A DNA stretch of 64,000 nucleotides, from contig CALYLW010000167.1 in assembly GCA_944989445.1 (NCBI GenBank), forward strand, positions 186,001 to 250,000, read 5' to 3'. Below the pieces are notes generated by a model, which worked only from the letters and a program-made list of their open reading frames with translations, did not search any database and was not told the origin of the DNA. The stretch is from Ampullaceana balthica (Eukaryota; Mollusca; Gastropoda; Lymnaeidae). Of the stretch, positions 48,001 to 55,844 are shown piece by piece. Each line of letters begins with the position of its first letter. Positions within the stretch are counted from its first letter, which is position 1. The position numbers and the translations under genes were made by a program.

Positions 48001-48701
48001 TGCAAGAATTGTTACAGTGGTGGACACGGAGAAGCAAGTTTATCAAGAACAATTGACAGTCAACCATGTGGCAAAACAAGCTTTCTGATCTGACTGCACT
48101 GTCAATCCAATGTGACAGATATTAATTAAGTGACTGACCTTTCGGCAGATTAGAGGGCCGAACTTGTTTAATTAGTTAATGTAAATGAATAGTAACTTAA
48201 CTTTCTGACAATAACTGTTACATAGACTTTCTCATTGGTCTATTTTACCGTTCACTTATTTTAACCAGACGAAATCTCTGGTGCGAAATCTGTGAAAGTG
48301 GGAAGGGGGAGTAACCCCACGAGTTTACCACATCAGGTGACACCAACCCGAGCTACGCCACTGCAGGGCGTTGAAATTGTTTTTAAAATAATTTTATAAA
48401 ATTGGTTTAGTCAGTACAGTTTTTTTTTAAAATCATACTCGTCATGTTACATTAATTTCTGCATGACTATTAAATGTATTTGTTTCTTTTCTTTGACAGG
48501 AACAGCGTGTACACCAAAGGATGTGACGACACATTCATTAGTGCGCCACCTACTGTTGACCTAGATTATGTCGGCCATCTTGCTCCATGCCCAAAGACAA
48601 AGTCCTGTATTTTGTCCAACCCACTACTTTCCGGCGACAAGACACAAGATGGCTACTCAAAACAAAGCAGCTACCGACTAACGCTCAGCAAGGGAGAGTA
48701 G
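26950..48701 (+). CDS. ODC1: Ornithine decarboxylase, ten coding exons
   Basis: Predicted product, about 511 residues, a fold-type III PLP enzyme that converts ornithine to putrescine, the first step of polyamine synthesis, active as a cytosolic homodimer. Coding exons: 26950-27054, 27466-27562, 28674-28750, 36291-36463, 39591-39728, 40654-40819, 41672-41831, 45371-45555, 47372-47604, 48500-48701. All junction phases agree. Residues matching the vertebrate enzyme: K70 in FYAIKCN (Schiff-base lysine), D89 and E95, R155, H199 and S202 in FHVGS, G237-G239 in [10 protein letters not shown]276 and R279 in AEPGRY, C391-D392 in [10 protein letters not shown]420 in MGAYT. Antizyme inhibitors lose several of these, so this is probably catalytic. 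The N-terminal length (K70 versus K69 in human) supports the chosen start. Odd points: F348 and T356 replace two conserved tyrosines, an insertion lies at about 297-337, and the last 65 residues are unlike the vertebrate tail. Confidence 0.93.
27055..27465 (+). other. ODC intron 1
   Basis: 411 bp, GTGAGT to CCTAG. Contains a G-rich stretch near 27180 and about 3.5 copies of a 47-bp repeat with CACAAGTTGAAGTGTTATTC at 27268-27430. Confidence 0.85.
27466..27562 (+). CDS. ODC1: ODC coding exon 2
   Basis: Encodes [20 protein letters not shown] and [12 protein letters not shown], matching the DAFYVADLG...LPRVTPFYAVK region of the family. Donor GTAAGT after the first base of the Ala codon (phase 1). 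Confidence 0.93.
27576..28545. repeat. 28-bp minisatellite in ODC intron 2, about 34 copies
   Basis: The unit contains GTATAGGGTAGTGTTACAAT followed by CATTGGGG. It starts about 13 bp after the exon 2 donor. Variants (TATGGAGTATAGG, TTTGGGATATAGG, GGTATATGATAG) recur in the same order three times, a higher-order repeat. Confidence 0.96.
28674..28750 (+). CDS. ODC1: ODC coding exon 3
   Basis: Completes [20 protein letters not shown] and FDCASE. It carries the PLP-binding lysine (codon 28675-28682 region) and the GFDCAS motif with D89. Acceptor TTTTAACAG, donor GTAAGT, phase 0. Confidence 0.95.
28821..29255. repeat. Two short tandem repeats in ODC intron 3
   Basis: 28821-29009 holds about eight degenerate 24-bp units with TGGTTTGTCTTGTTTTTATA. 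29153-29255 holds about four 25-bp units with TAATACTAGTGTGCAATAAT. Confidence 0.85.
29256..30058. other. Intron 3 sequence with degenerate CTAGCTGTTC repeats
   Basis: 29715-30030 is built from loose repeats of AGCTGTTCTAG and TTCAATTCTAGCTG. 29256-29700 shows nothing further. Confidence 0.55.
30059..32631 (+). mobile_element. Non-autonomous Helitron in ODC intron 3
   Basis: The 5' end is TCTAATATATAAAGCTCAGT after an A. The 3' end has a hairpin, CCCGCTACAAAGTGCGGG, then TATTTTT and CTAG, followed by T. That fits the Helitron rule of insertion between A and T. The body has duplicated segments (GATCCTGAAAACGCTTAATT at about 30940 and 31622). An inverted copy of the 5' end lies at 31311-31338. 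No replicase is present. Confidence 0.8.
32632..32850. other. Intron 3 unique-looking spacer
   Basis: Nothing recognised. Confidence 0.5.
32852..33540. repeat. 46-bp minisatellite, 15 near-identical copies
   Basis: The unit contains AACTCTAGCCGAATGACTAT and TGTTATTATAATAGCTGCGT. Copies are almost identical; only two carry CTCGAG in place of CTCTAG. The palindrome TATTATAATA sits in every unit. Confidence 0.98.
33700..34772. repeat. 24-bp minisatellite, about 45 copies
   Basis: Unit GACGGCTTGACGAGTCAGTC plus ATCT. The only common variant is GACGGGTCAG, clustered in two blocks (about 33926-34018 and 34620-34745). Each unit has the dyad GTCAG...CTGAC. Because 24 is divisible by three and the unit lacks stops, both strands are open for about 360 codons. 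These frames are not genes. Confidence 0.98.
34833..36205. repeat. 21-bp minisatellite, about 65 copies
   Basis: The unit is AATCTAAGCTATGACCCCAT plus C. At 35915-36130 it becomes a 42-bp composite with GGCCCCAAAAATCTTATATC. A block of about 0.3 kb is duplicated (34990-35160 and 35325-35500 share the same variant order). It ends 85 bp before the exon 4 acceptor. Confidence 0.97.
36291..36463 (+). CDS. ODC1: ODC coding exon 4
   Basis: Encodes [40 protein letters not shown] and [17 protein letters not shown]. This contains the ANPCK motif and the stretch that binds antizyme in vertebrate ODC (here about residues 117-141). Q122 stands where vertebrates have K121; K142 matches K141. Acceptor TCAACAG, donor GTATGA, phase 2. 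Confidence 0.94.
36955..37178 (+). mobile_element. Helitron-like 3' end nested in the hAT
   Basis: Ends GCGGCGCATGCTACGCCGC (stem-loop), GGGTCGTAT and CTAG, followed by T. A related copy ends at 42870. Shared blocks include ATGTCTCGAGACCAACA and CTTTGCACTATC-ATGAGCA. The 5' end was not located. Confidence 0.6.
37385..38150 (-). pseudogene. hAT transposase relic
   Basis: On the minus strand [28 protein letters not shown] and [19 protein letters not shown] are readable at about 38060-37862. After the minisatellite, [19 protein letters not shown] follows at about 37445-37388. These match the middle-to-late part of ZBED/GTF2IRD2-like hAT transposases. Stops and the minisatellite break the frame. 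Confidence 0.75.
37557..37877. repeat. 17-bp minisatellite, about 19 copies
   Basis: Unit ACTGTAGAGATATGTCA. One unit lacks several bases near 37782. It lies inside the hAT transposase relic. Confidence 0.97.
38721..38958. other. Intron 4 spacer
   Basis: Short AAGACTAAGAC repeats near 38845; otherwise nothing recognised. Confidence 0.5.
38959..39255. repeat. 27-bp minisatellite, 11 copies
   Basis: Unit GAAATGTATAGCTATTATAT plus AAATGGT, nearly invariant. Followed at about 39328-39570 by about nine degenerate 24-bp units with CATCCTTGTTCACC, running to the exon 5 acceptor. Confidence 0.97.
39591..39728 (+). CDS. ODC1: ODC coding exon 5, with GC donor
   Basis: Encodes [40 protein letters not shown] and NVIGI, with R155 of the PLP phosphate site. 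To join exon 6 in frame and give NVIGISFHVGS, the exon must end at 39728 before GCAGGT. The nearby GT at 39733 would shift the frame. This is therefore a predicted GC-AG intron. Phase 2. Confidence 0.92.
39745..40345. repeat. 20/21-bp minisatellite in ODC intron 5, about 29 copies
   Basis: Unit GTTACATGTTACAATTACTG with an optional extra T/GT. It begins about 17 bp after the donor. Three frames are open by chance. Confidence 0.95.
40654..40819 (+). CDS. ODC1: ODC coding exon 6
   Basis: Encodes [40 protein letters not shown] and [15 protein letters not shown]. Contains the H199/S202 motif and the glycine loop that binds the PLP phosphate. Acceptor TTTCTCCAG, donor GTTCGT, phase 0. Confidence 0.96.
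40839..41178. mobile_element. Foldback (inverted-repeat) element in ODC intron 6
   Basis: The left arm (about 40839-40978) and right arm (about 41044-41178) are reverse complements. CTAAAAACGTGGGGCGGGTG pairs with CACCCGCCCCACGTTTTTAG, and AAAATAAATAAAGGT pairs with ACCTCTATTTATTTT. A loop of about 65 bp separates them. It lies 19 bp after the exon 6 donor. No coding content. Confidence 0.85.
41179..41671. other. Rest of ODC intron 6
   Basis: 41270-41480 resembles the interior of family A elements in reverse (TTTGACACAATGCATTG, GACAGACAGACACG). The remainder is unrecognised. Confidence 0.45.
41672..41831 (+). CDS. ODC1: ODC coding exon 7
   Basis: Encodes [40 protein letters not shown] and [13 protein letters not shown], with the AEPGRY motif (E276, R279). 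Acceptor TTGTGTCAG, donor GTACAA, phase 1. The last 13 bases are repeated in the array that follows. Confidence 0.94.
41823..42430. repeat. 54-bp minisatellite spanning the exon 7 donor, 11 copies
   Basis: The unit runs GTACACGTAAAGAGTGTAGA, ACTGTCACAGTTTGACGGAT, GCATTCTACTACAG. Its last 13 bases equal the exon 7 end, so each unit recreates the exon-intron junction. Copies carry CAG|GTAC, GAG|GTAC or, once, GATGTAC at that point. Confidence 0.95.
42503..42552 (+). other. tRNA-like relic
   Basis: TAGTGTAGTGGTTATCAC resembles a tRNA A box and GGGTTCAATCCCCAGC a T-arm, but the anticodon arm is missing. Probably the head of a decayed SINE or a deleted tRNA copy; not a functional tRNA. Confidence 0.4.
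42590..42870 (+). mobile_element. Helitron-like element, same family as 36955-37178
   Basis: Shares TGTCTCGAGACCAACA, CTTTGCACTATCCATGAGCA and the ending GGGGCGTATCTAG followed by T. Its terminal hairpin is decayed (GCGGCC...CACCACGG). Confidence 0.55.
42871..43463. other. ODC intron 7 spacer
   Basis: AT-rich; nothing recognised. Confidence 0.5.
43464..44004 (-). mobile_element. 0.55 kb family A element, reverse copy in ODC intron 7
   Basis: Reverse complement of 5780-6336 almost base for base. It has both end blocks (ACCCGTAAAAACAAAG and GTTAATATAAGGGATTT). High similarity over 500 bp suggests recent activity. Confidence 0.8.
44226..45302. repeat. 45-bp minisatellite in ODC intron 7, about 24 copies
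   Basis: The unit contains CGTTTCTTGCATCAGTCAAA and CTGCTATTGGTCTCAGTTTA. The two main variants (TCGTC/TTGTT) alternate in the first half and become uniform in the second. Three frames stay open because 45 is divisible by three. Confidence 0.97.
45371..45555 (+). CDS. ODC1: ODC coding exon 8
   Basis: Encodes a variable linker ([20 protein letters not shown]) and then [20 protein letters not shown] and [10 protein letters not shown]. The family motif is YYVNDGVYGSFNC...YD. F348 replaces Tyr323 and T356 replaces Tyr331 of the human enzyme, while D357 (Asp332) is kept. Acceptor CATGTAG, donor GTAAGT, phase 0. Confidence 0.93.
45546..45975. repeat. 27-31-bp minisatellite seeded on the exon 8 donor, about 15 copies
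   Basis: Unit GTAAGTACATGGATTAGTCG plus TTGTGTT. The bases TTGTGTTG before the true donor are exon sequence and recur in each unit. Several units retain an intact GTAAGT. Some carry a 4-bp insertion (TTAG duplicated). Confidence 0.95.
46024..46238 (+). pseudogene. LINE ORF2 C-terminal zinc-finger fragment
   Basis: Reads [34 protein letters not shown] and [20 protein letters not shown] before TAA. The DxxxWR...RRxxR...FxCxxCxRxCxSRIGLxSH layout is the C-terminal end of many non-LTR retrotransposon ORF2 proteins. The usual His is Tyr here. Confidence 0.75.
46304..46804 (+). pseudogene. LINE reverse-transcriptase C-terminal fragment (CR1/jockey-like)
   Basis: Reads [50 protein letters not shown] and [18 protein letters not shown] before TAA. 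This is the standard end of CR1/jockey-type ORF2 proteins. It is 5' truncated but the reading frame is open throughout, suggesting a fairly recent insertion. Confidence 0.88.
46304..46884 (+). mobile_element. 5'-truncated LINE with SINE-shared tail, ODC intron 8
   Basis: After the ORF stop, a 58-bp tail (46827-46884) reads GGACGCAATAATCTTCTGTA, TAGAAGGAGCGTCTGTA and GATAA units. It nearly matches the tails of the three SINEs in this window. Confidence 0.88.
46885..47371. other. Rest of ODC intron 8
   Basis: 47105-47195 has about four degenerate copies of CTAATCTTCCTGTAATAATC. Otherwise nothing recognised. Confidence 0.5.
47372..47604 (+). CDS. ODC1: ODC coding exon 9
   Basis: Encodes [40 protein letters not shown] and [19 protein letters not shown]. 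Contains C391-D392 (catalytic Cys360-Asp361 of human) and Y420 (Tyr389). Acceptor ATTCTAG, donor GTGAGT, phase 2. Confidence 0.96.
47672..47942. repeat. Direct duplication of 135 bp in ODC intron 9
   Basis: TTTTGTCCCTCGACACTGGC starts each copy (47674 and 47809). The copies differ at only a few positions. Confidence 0.9.
48500..48701 (+). CDS. ODC1: ODC coding exon 10 (C-terminus)
   Basis: Encodes [40 protein letters not shown] and a Ser/Lys-rich end (LTLSKGE), then TAG. The tail does not resemble the vertebrate C-terminus that directs proteasomal turnover. The acceptor CTTTGACAG and open frame support the exon, but identity of this end is weaker than for other exons. Confidence 0.82.
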
Positions 48702-50223
48702 TAGGGAACAGCCAGATAGGGATTTTTTACTATTTGCCGGATCCAGATAGTTTGGCCCTAATATTTGCCGAATCCGGATTCCGGATATCTCCACGTTAAG
48801 TGTAATAGCTAAGAGGGTGTACTGACTGTATTTTACTACTTTATATCTTGTATGTAATACTATTTATTAAAATATTTATTATCCAACAAATGGAGAGTAG
48901 ATGCTATTTTAAATGACGGTTTGTGACACTGTCAACGTGAACGATGAATATTTTACAATGAATTGAATGAACGAACTTGAATGAAGTTCAACGATCTTTG
49001 TAGTGTTTACTAAGGGAACAGTGTTGTACTGAGTATGTAGTGTGGTGTACAAGAAGTCGTGATCTAGACACATAATAAAAACTGCTCTTTTATTCAAACG
49101 ATTCACGTTTAATATGCGGTTAGTTAACTTAGTTTGTTATCTTACGTAGCAGAGTAATATCTATACTAGTAACTTTTTAACTTAATATTTTTCTCGTATT
49201 GAAATTGATTGTTGTACTATATTTTGCATGTCTTTGAATGCTTTCATAATGAACGTTTGATAATTTGTTTATTTTGTTCTATATTGATAAATAAATTAAT
49301 AACTTAATTTTTTATTTAACTTATTTTGTATAATTATAATATTCACAATAGACTAGAGTTTTAAAATTATATGGCTGAATAAGATATAACACGTGAGACA
49401 AGCAACATTTTTATTTTTAAGTTCGCAAATCAAATCACAATTGCAACTGTCATTTAAAGTTCAACTGAAAAAATAATAAAGAATATCAAATAGTGATATA
49501 AATTATATCATATAAGTAAAATGTTTAAATGTAAATAATGAATTGAAAGTATTGAATAATTGAATACTGTAAGCGTACTAGTCAATGACAAAGAAGTTAA
49601 AAACGAAAGCCAACACTCAGCCTGTCTGTCCCAGTTTCCAAGGCTCCTGTTCAACTAAAAAGTTTATCATATAAACTAATAATTACAAATTAAGCCTAAA
49701 ATTATTATTTTTTAACATAAAATTATTATTTTTAAAACATAAAATTAATATATCAGCCATATAATTTAATGACATGAGTAAATAAAATAGTTACTAATTG
49801 GTAGTAGTTACTAGTTACTAGTAAGTTGTAACATACTACTCAGCAGTACTTGTTACATTTAAGTTTGTAGTTTGTTTCTTCAATTTTTAAGTTTCGAAAA
49901 ATTAAGTGTTTGCCATACCCAAATTCTTTTTCAAGAACAATAACATCTCAAGTTTGTTCGGCGACAAGCGAGAACGTTTATCATCATTTATCTTCCCCGC
50001 TTTGCTGAATGCTCTCTCACTATCCATTCTTGTTAAATGTACTGATTTCTGGTTATTGATTTTTACTTTTTATATTTGTTTATAAACTTCTTAAAATTAA
50101 TTTAATTTGATTTCAAAAATTCTTTACTATATTTATACTATCCGGATCTGCCATAAGTATTTACCGAATCCGGATAGTGGCAAAAAATCGCGATATCCGG
50201 TCCGGATATCCGGCTGTCCCCTA
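48702..50223 (-). mobile_element. hAT transposon inserted directly after the ODC stop codon
   Basis: The ends are TAGGGAACAGCCAGATAGGG and, in reverse, TAGGGGACAGCCGGATATCC, with TCCGGAT-rich subterminal sequence at both ends. The target duplication is GAGAGTAG (48694-48701) and GAGAATAG (50224-50231), 7 of 8 matching. The left copy contains the ODC TAG stop. A hATC-domain relic lies on the minus strand at 49908-50039. Confidence 0.88.
49908..50039 (-). pseudogene. hATC dimerisation-domain relic of the 3'-UTR hAT
   Basis: Reads RMDSERAFSKAGKINDDKRS and RLSPNKLEMLLFLKKNLGMA before TAA. This matches the xxSERxFSxAG...KRxRLxPxxxxxLxFLxxN core of the hAT C-terminal domain, in one open frame. The rest of the transposase is missing from the 1.5-kb element. 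Confidence 0.85.
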
Positions 50224-50917
50224 GAGAATAGTATGTCCCCTCACAGCTGCGACATCCTCTACTTCTCCCCTTACCCTACAGCAGGTCTGACCTACAGACT
50301 CCCAGACTAAAGGTCCACCTTCTCCCCTTACCCTACAGCAGGTCTGACCTACAGACTCCCAGACTAAAGGTCCACCTTCTCCCCTTACCCTACAGCAGGT
50401 CTGACCTACAGACTCCCAAACTAAAGGTCCACCTTCTCCCCTTACCCTACAGCAGGTCTGACCTACAGACTCCCAGGCTAAAGGTCCACCTTCTCCCCTT
50501 ACCCTACAGCAGGTCTGACCTACAGACTCCCAGACTAAAGTTCCACCTTCTCCCCTTACCCTACAGCAGGTCTGACCTACAGACTCCCAAACTAAAGGTC
50601 CACCTTCTCCCCTTACCCTACAGCAGGTCTGACCTACAGACTCCCAGGCTAAAGGTCCACCTTCTCCCCTTACCCTACAGCAGGTCTGACCTACAGACTC
50701 CCAGACTAAAGTTCCACCTTCTCCCCTTACCCTACAGCAGGTCTGACCTACAGACTCCCAGACTAAAGGTCCACCTTCTCCCCTTACCCTACAGCAGGTC
50801 TGACCTACAGACTCCCAGGCTAAAGGTCCACCTTCTCCCCTTACCCTACAGCAGGTCTTACCTACAGACTCCCAGGCTAAAGGTCCATCTGGCTGATATA
50901 TATCCTACATAAATAAA
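50224..50917 (+). promoter_or_regulatory. Likely original ODC 3' UTR with displaced poly(A) signal
   Basis: Sequence after the hAT continues from the stop codon and ends with AATAAA at 50912-50917. If the insertion and the 57-bp array are removed, the AATAAA lies about 100 bp after the stop. This is an inference; AATAAA motifs inside the hAT (near 49289 and 49476) could be used instead. Confidence 0.4.
50253..50885. repeat. 57-bp minisatellite, about 11 copies
   Basis: The unit contains CTTCTCCCCTTACCCTACAG, CAGGTCTGACCTACAGACTC and CCAGACTAAAGGTCCAC. The first part looks like a polypyrimidine tract with a CAG acceptor, repeated in every unit. Confidence 0.97.
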
Positions 50918-52140
50918 TCATACATATAACAGACTGCAGACCGCAACCTTTGAAGAACAAAACAACTAAACTGAACTCTAGCTTGATCTCACCAACAGCA
51001 TGTGTGCCAAGTCTCACTATGACGTAACTCTAACTTTATCTCAAACAGCATGTGTGCCAAGTCTTACTAAGACGTAACTCTCTGGTGTTCTCCATGTTAT
51101 TAATGACGCAAATTTCGTGCGAGAATATGGCTAATAGGCCACCAGAGGACACACGTGGCGGCCTAGCACTGGACTAATATGATGAGAGTGCTCATCGTCG
51201 ACTACAACGGACGAGACAATGACGTGCAGAGTTTTTGTTCACACCCACTCCCATCCCCCCCCCCACAAACACACACACAATCTCATTTTAACAAAAACTT
51301 CAATTAAAACAAAACCATGTGGTATGTGGTATGTTGTGTGGCTGTTGTGGCCCAAAGTGAGATCGGAATCAAGCGCCACAATCACTAATAGGGAAATATT
51401 TATAGACATCCTATATAATAAAAGGCAAGTTTCTGTCCGTTCTGTCCGGTATTTATAGCGATTGGTCCCTCAAACACATATGACTCCTACAAGCCTACAG
51501 CCAATCATATTGAACACTTTTACGCCATTTACGCGGACGTTCAAAACGAGTTATTTTTGGTGCAGTATTTCTTCCAAGACTTTATTTTGAGTTACGCGCT
51601 TGGGATTTATAGTCAAAAGCTCTGTTTTTACAAGTTATTTATTTTAACTATAATGAATAGTATTTTTGACGTGATGAACATGTAATGCCGGTCGAGACGG
51701 CTGTTGGAGGGGAGTTACAACATGCCACCGAACGGTGGCGGAACGTCCTTGGACGGGCTTTGTTGCTCGTTTTGAATAAACTACGATATTTTTAGGCCCC
51801 TCTAAAATTTGGAGCTCCCACTTGCCTCCCGCTTGCCTCCCGCTTGCCTCCCTCCTGCTATCACTCTCAATTTTGAATCATTTTGTGAAGTAACCTATGA
51901 TCTCCTGTTTATACATTGATTGTATTATACATGTTGACATTGGCTTCACATCTCATATCATTTTACCTGTTAACATACGAATCTTTTTTCTTTGTGCCCT
52001 GCTACACCATCTAAGACACACCTCTCCCGAATTTCTAATCATATCAAAGTACACAAAATTAAAACTTGTTGTCCAATCTTTTGACCTCCAAGTCGTGAAA
52101 TAAATTAGTTTATAGACCCCTCAGTGTTGCTGGTCCCCAA
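50918..52140. other. Intergenic region downstream of ODC
   Basis: Contains a short duplicated piece (AACAGCATGTGTGCCAAGTC at 50996 and 51047), a CA-rich tract at about 51245-51280, and fragments of the 4250/30240 repeat near 51520-51600. A family A end (GGGATTTATAGTCAAAAGC) lies at 51604. No gene was recognised. Confidence 0.5.
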
Positions 52141-55100
52141 TGAAAGCACTGTATACGTGTATACCAATTAGAGCACTGTATACGTGTATACCAATGATAG
52201 CACTGTATACGTGTATATCAATGATAGCACTGTATACGTGTATACCAATGATAGCACAGTATACGTGTATACCAATGATAGCACTGTATACGTGTATACC
52301 AATGATAGCACAGTATATGTGTATACCAATGATAGCACTGTATACGTGTATACCAATGATAGCACAGTATACGTGTATACCAATGATAGCACAGTATATG
52401 TGTATACCAATGATAGCACTGTATACGTGTATACCAATGATAGCACAGTATACGTGTATACCAATGATAGCACTGTATACGTGTATACCAATGATAGCAC
52501 AGTATACGTGTATACCAATGATAGCACTGTATATGTGTATACTTAATTATAGCACTGTATACGTGTAAACCAATGATAGCACTGTATACGTGTATACCAA
52601 TGATAGCACTGTATACGTGTATACCAATGATAGCACTGTATACGTGTATACCAATGATATCACTGTATACGTGTACACCAATGATAGCACTGTATACGTG
52701 TATACCAATGATAGCACAGTATACGTGTATACCAATGATAGCACTGTATTCGTGTATACCAATTATAGCTCTGTATACGTGTATACCAATTAGAGCACTG
52801 TTTACGTGTATACCAATGATAGCACTGTATACGTGTATACCAATTAGAGCACTGTATACGTGTATACCAATTATAGCACTGTATACGTGTATACCAATTA
52901 GAGCACTGTTTACGTGTATACCAATGATAGCACTGTATACGTGTATACCAATAATAGCACTGTATACGTGTATACCAATGATAGCACTGTATACGTGTAT
53001 ACCAATTATAGCACTGTATACGTGTATACCAATTAAAGCACTGTATACGTTTATACCAATTAGAGCACTGTATACGTGTATACCAATGATAGCACTGTAT
53101 ACGTGTATACCAATTATAGCACTGTATACGTGTATACCAATTAGAGCACTGTATACGTGTATACCAATGATAGCCCTGTATACGTGTATACCAATGATAG
53201 CACTGTATACGTGTATACCAATGATAGCACTGTATACGTGTATATCAATGATAGCACTGTATACGTGTATACCAATGATAGCACAGTATACGTGTATACC
53301 AATGATAGCACTGTATACGTGTATACCAATGATAGCACAGTATACGTATATACCAATGATAGCACTGTATACGTGTATACCAATGATAGCACAGTATATG
53401 TGTATACCAATGATAGCACTGTATACGTGTATACCAATGATAGCACTGTATACGTGTATACCAATGATAGCACAGTATACGTGTATACCAATGATAGCAC
53501 TGTATATGTGTATACTTAATTATAGCACTGTATACGTGTAAACCAATGATAGCACTGTATACGTGTATACCAATGATAGCACTGTATACGTGTATACCAA
53601 TGATAGCACTGTATACGTGTATACCAATGATATCACTGTATACGTGTACACCAATGATAGCACTGTATACGTGTATACCAATGATATCACTGTATACGTG
53701 TACACCAATGATAGCACTGTATACGTGTATACCAATGATAGCACAGTATACGTGTATACCAATGACAGCACTGTATACGTGTATACCAATGACAGCACTG
53801 TATACGTGTATACCAATGATAGCACTGTATACGTGTATACCAATGATATCACTGTATACGTGTACACCAATGATAGCACTGTATACGTGTATACCAATGA
53901 TAGCACTGTATACGTGTACACCAATGATAGCACTGTATACGTGTATACCAATGATATCACTGTATACGTGTACACCAATGATAGCACTGTATACGTGTAT
54001 ACCAATGATATCACTGTATACGTGTACACCAATGATAGCACTGTATACGTGTATACCAATGATAGCACAGTATACGTGTATACCAATGACAGCACTGTAT
54101 ACGTGTATACCAATGACAGCACTGTATACGTGTATACCAATGATAGCACTGTATACGTGTATACCAATGATAGCACTGTATACGTGTATACCAATGATAT
54201 CACTGTATACGTGTACACCAATGATAGCACTGTATACGTGTATACCAATGATATCACTGTATACGTGTACACCAATGATAGCACTGTATACGTGTATACC
54301 AATGATAGCACAGTATACGTGTATACCAATGACAGCACTGTATACGTGTATACCAATGACAGCACTGTATACGTGTATACCAATGATAGCACTGTATACG
54401 TGTATACCAATGATATCACTGTATACGTGTACACCAATGATAGCACTGTATACGTGTATACCAATGATATCACTGTATACGTGTACACCAATGATAGCAC
54501 TGTATACGTGTATACCAATGATAGCACAGTATACGTGTATACCAATGACAGCACTGTATACGTGTATACCAATGACAGCACTGTATACGTGTATACCAAT
54601 GATAGCACTGTATACGTGTATACCAATGATATCACTGTATACGTGTACACCAATGATAGCACAGTATACGTGTATACCAATGATAGCACTGTATACGTGT
54701 AAACCAATGATAGCACTGTATACGTGTATACCAATGATAGCACTGTATACGTGTATACCAATGATATCACTGTATACGTGTACACCAATGATAGCACTGT
54801 ATACGTGTATACCAATGATAGCACAGTATACGTGTATACCAATGACAGCACTGTATACGTGTATACCAATGACAGCACTGTATACGTGTATACCAATTAG
54901 AGCACTGTTTACGTGTATACCAATGATAGCACTGTATACGTGTATACCAATTAGAGCACTGTATACGTGTATACCAATTATAGCACTGTATACGTGTATA
55001 CCAAATAGAGCACTGTTTACGTGTATACCAATGATAGCACTGTATACGTGTATACCAATTATAGCACTGTATACGTGTATACCAATGACAGCACTGTATA

Positions 55101-55300
55101 CGTGTATACCAATTATAGCACTGTATACGTGTATACCAATTAAAGCACTGTATACGTTTATACCAATTAGAGCACTGTATACGTGTATACCAATGATAGC
55201 ACTGTATACGTGTATACCAATTATAGCACTGTATACGTGTATACCAATTAGAGCACTGTATACGTGTATACCAATGATAGCCCTGTATACGTGTATACCA
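52141..55300. repeat. 27-bp minisatellite, about 117 copies
   Basis: The unit contains TATACGTGTATACCAATGAT plus AGCACTG. Variants (GATATC, GACAGC, CACAGT, AATTAGAGC, GTACACC) occur in ordered blocks that repeat every 8-12 units between 53690 and 54850. The whole left part (52140-52570) recurs at 53150-53550, and 52790-53175 recurs at 54895-55290. Long frames on both strands (up to about 700 codons) result from the unit length. Confidence 0.98.
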
Positions 55301-55418
55301 AAAAGCCAATTTGCATTTATAGGACAGATGATACCTAAAGCGTTATTTGTGTTAATTTGAACCCAAATGTCCAACTGTACCTTCTGACATCAGTTTATAC
55401 TGTTGTATAGGACTTATT

Positions 55419-55810
55419 CATGCTCCAGCTCCCATTGTTGTTGTTGAGCCTTCTCATGCTCCAGCTCCCAATGTTGTTGTTGAGCCTTCTCATGCTCCAG
55501 CTCCCACTGTTGTTGTTGAGCCTTCTCATGCTCCAGCTCCCATTGTTGTTGTTGAGCCTTCTCGTGCTCCAGCTCCCATTGTTGTTGTTGAGCCTTCTCA
55601 TGCTCCAGCTCCCACTGTTGTTGTTGAGCCTTCTGATGCTCCAGCTCCCATTGTTGTTGTTGAGCCTTCTCATGCTCCAGCTACCACTGTTGTTGTTGAG
55701 CCTTCTCATGCTCCAGCTCCCATTGTTGTTGTTGAGCCTTCTCATGCTCCAGCTACCACTGTTGTTGTTGAGCCTTCTGATGCTCCAGCTCCCATTGTTG
55801 TTGTTGAGTC
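55419..55810. repeat. 36-bp minisatellite, 11 copies
   Basis: The unit contains GCTCCAGCTCCCATTGTTGT plus TGTTGAGCCTTCTCAT. One frame gives a 12-residue repeat HAPAPIVVVEPS. At least three frames are open, and the differences between copies are mostly amino-acid changing, so coding constraint is not shown. Confidence 0.95.
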
Positions 55811-55844
55811 TTCTGGTCCACAAGGAGCAGCAGCCGATCATCGT

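Noticed and set aside
52141..55374. Very long open frames (up to about 700 codons) on both strands
   Set aside because: They lie wholly in the 27-bp array; unit length divisible by three and absence of stops explains them.
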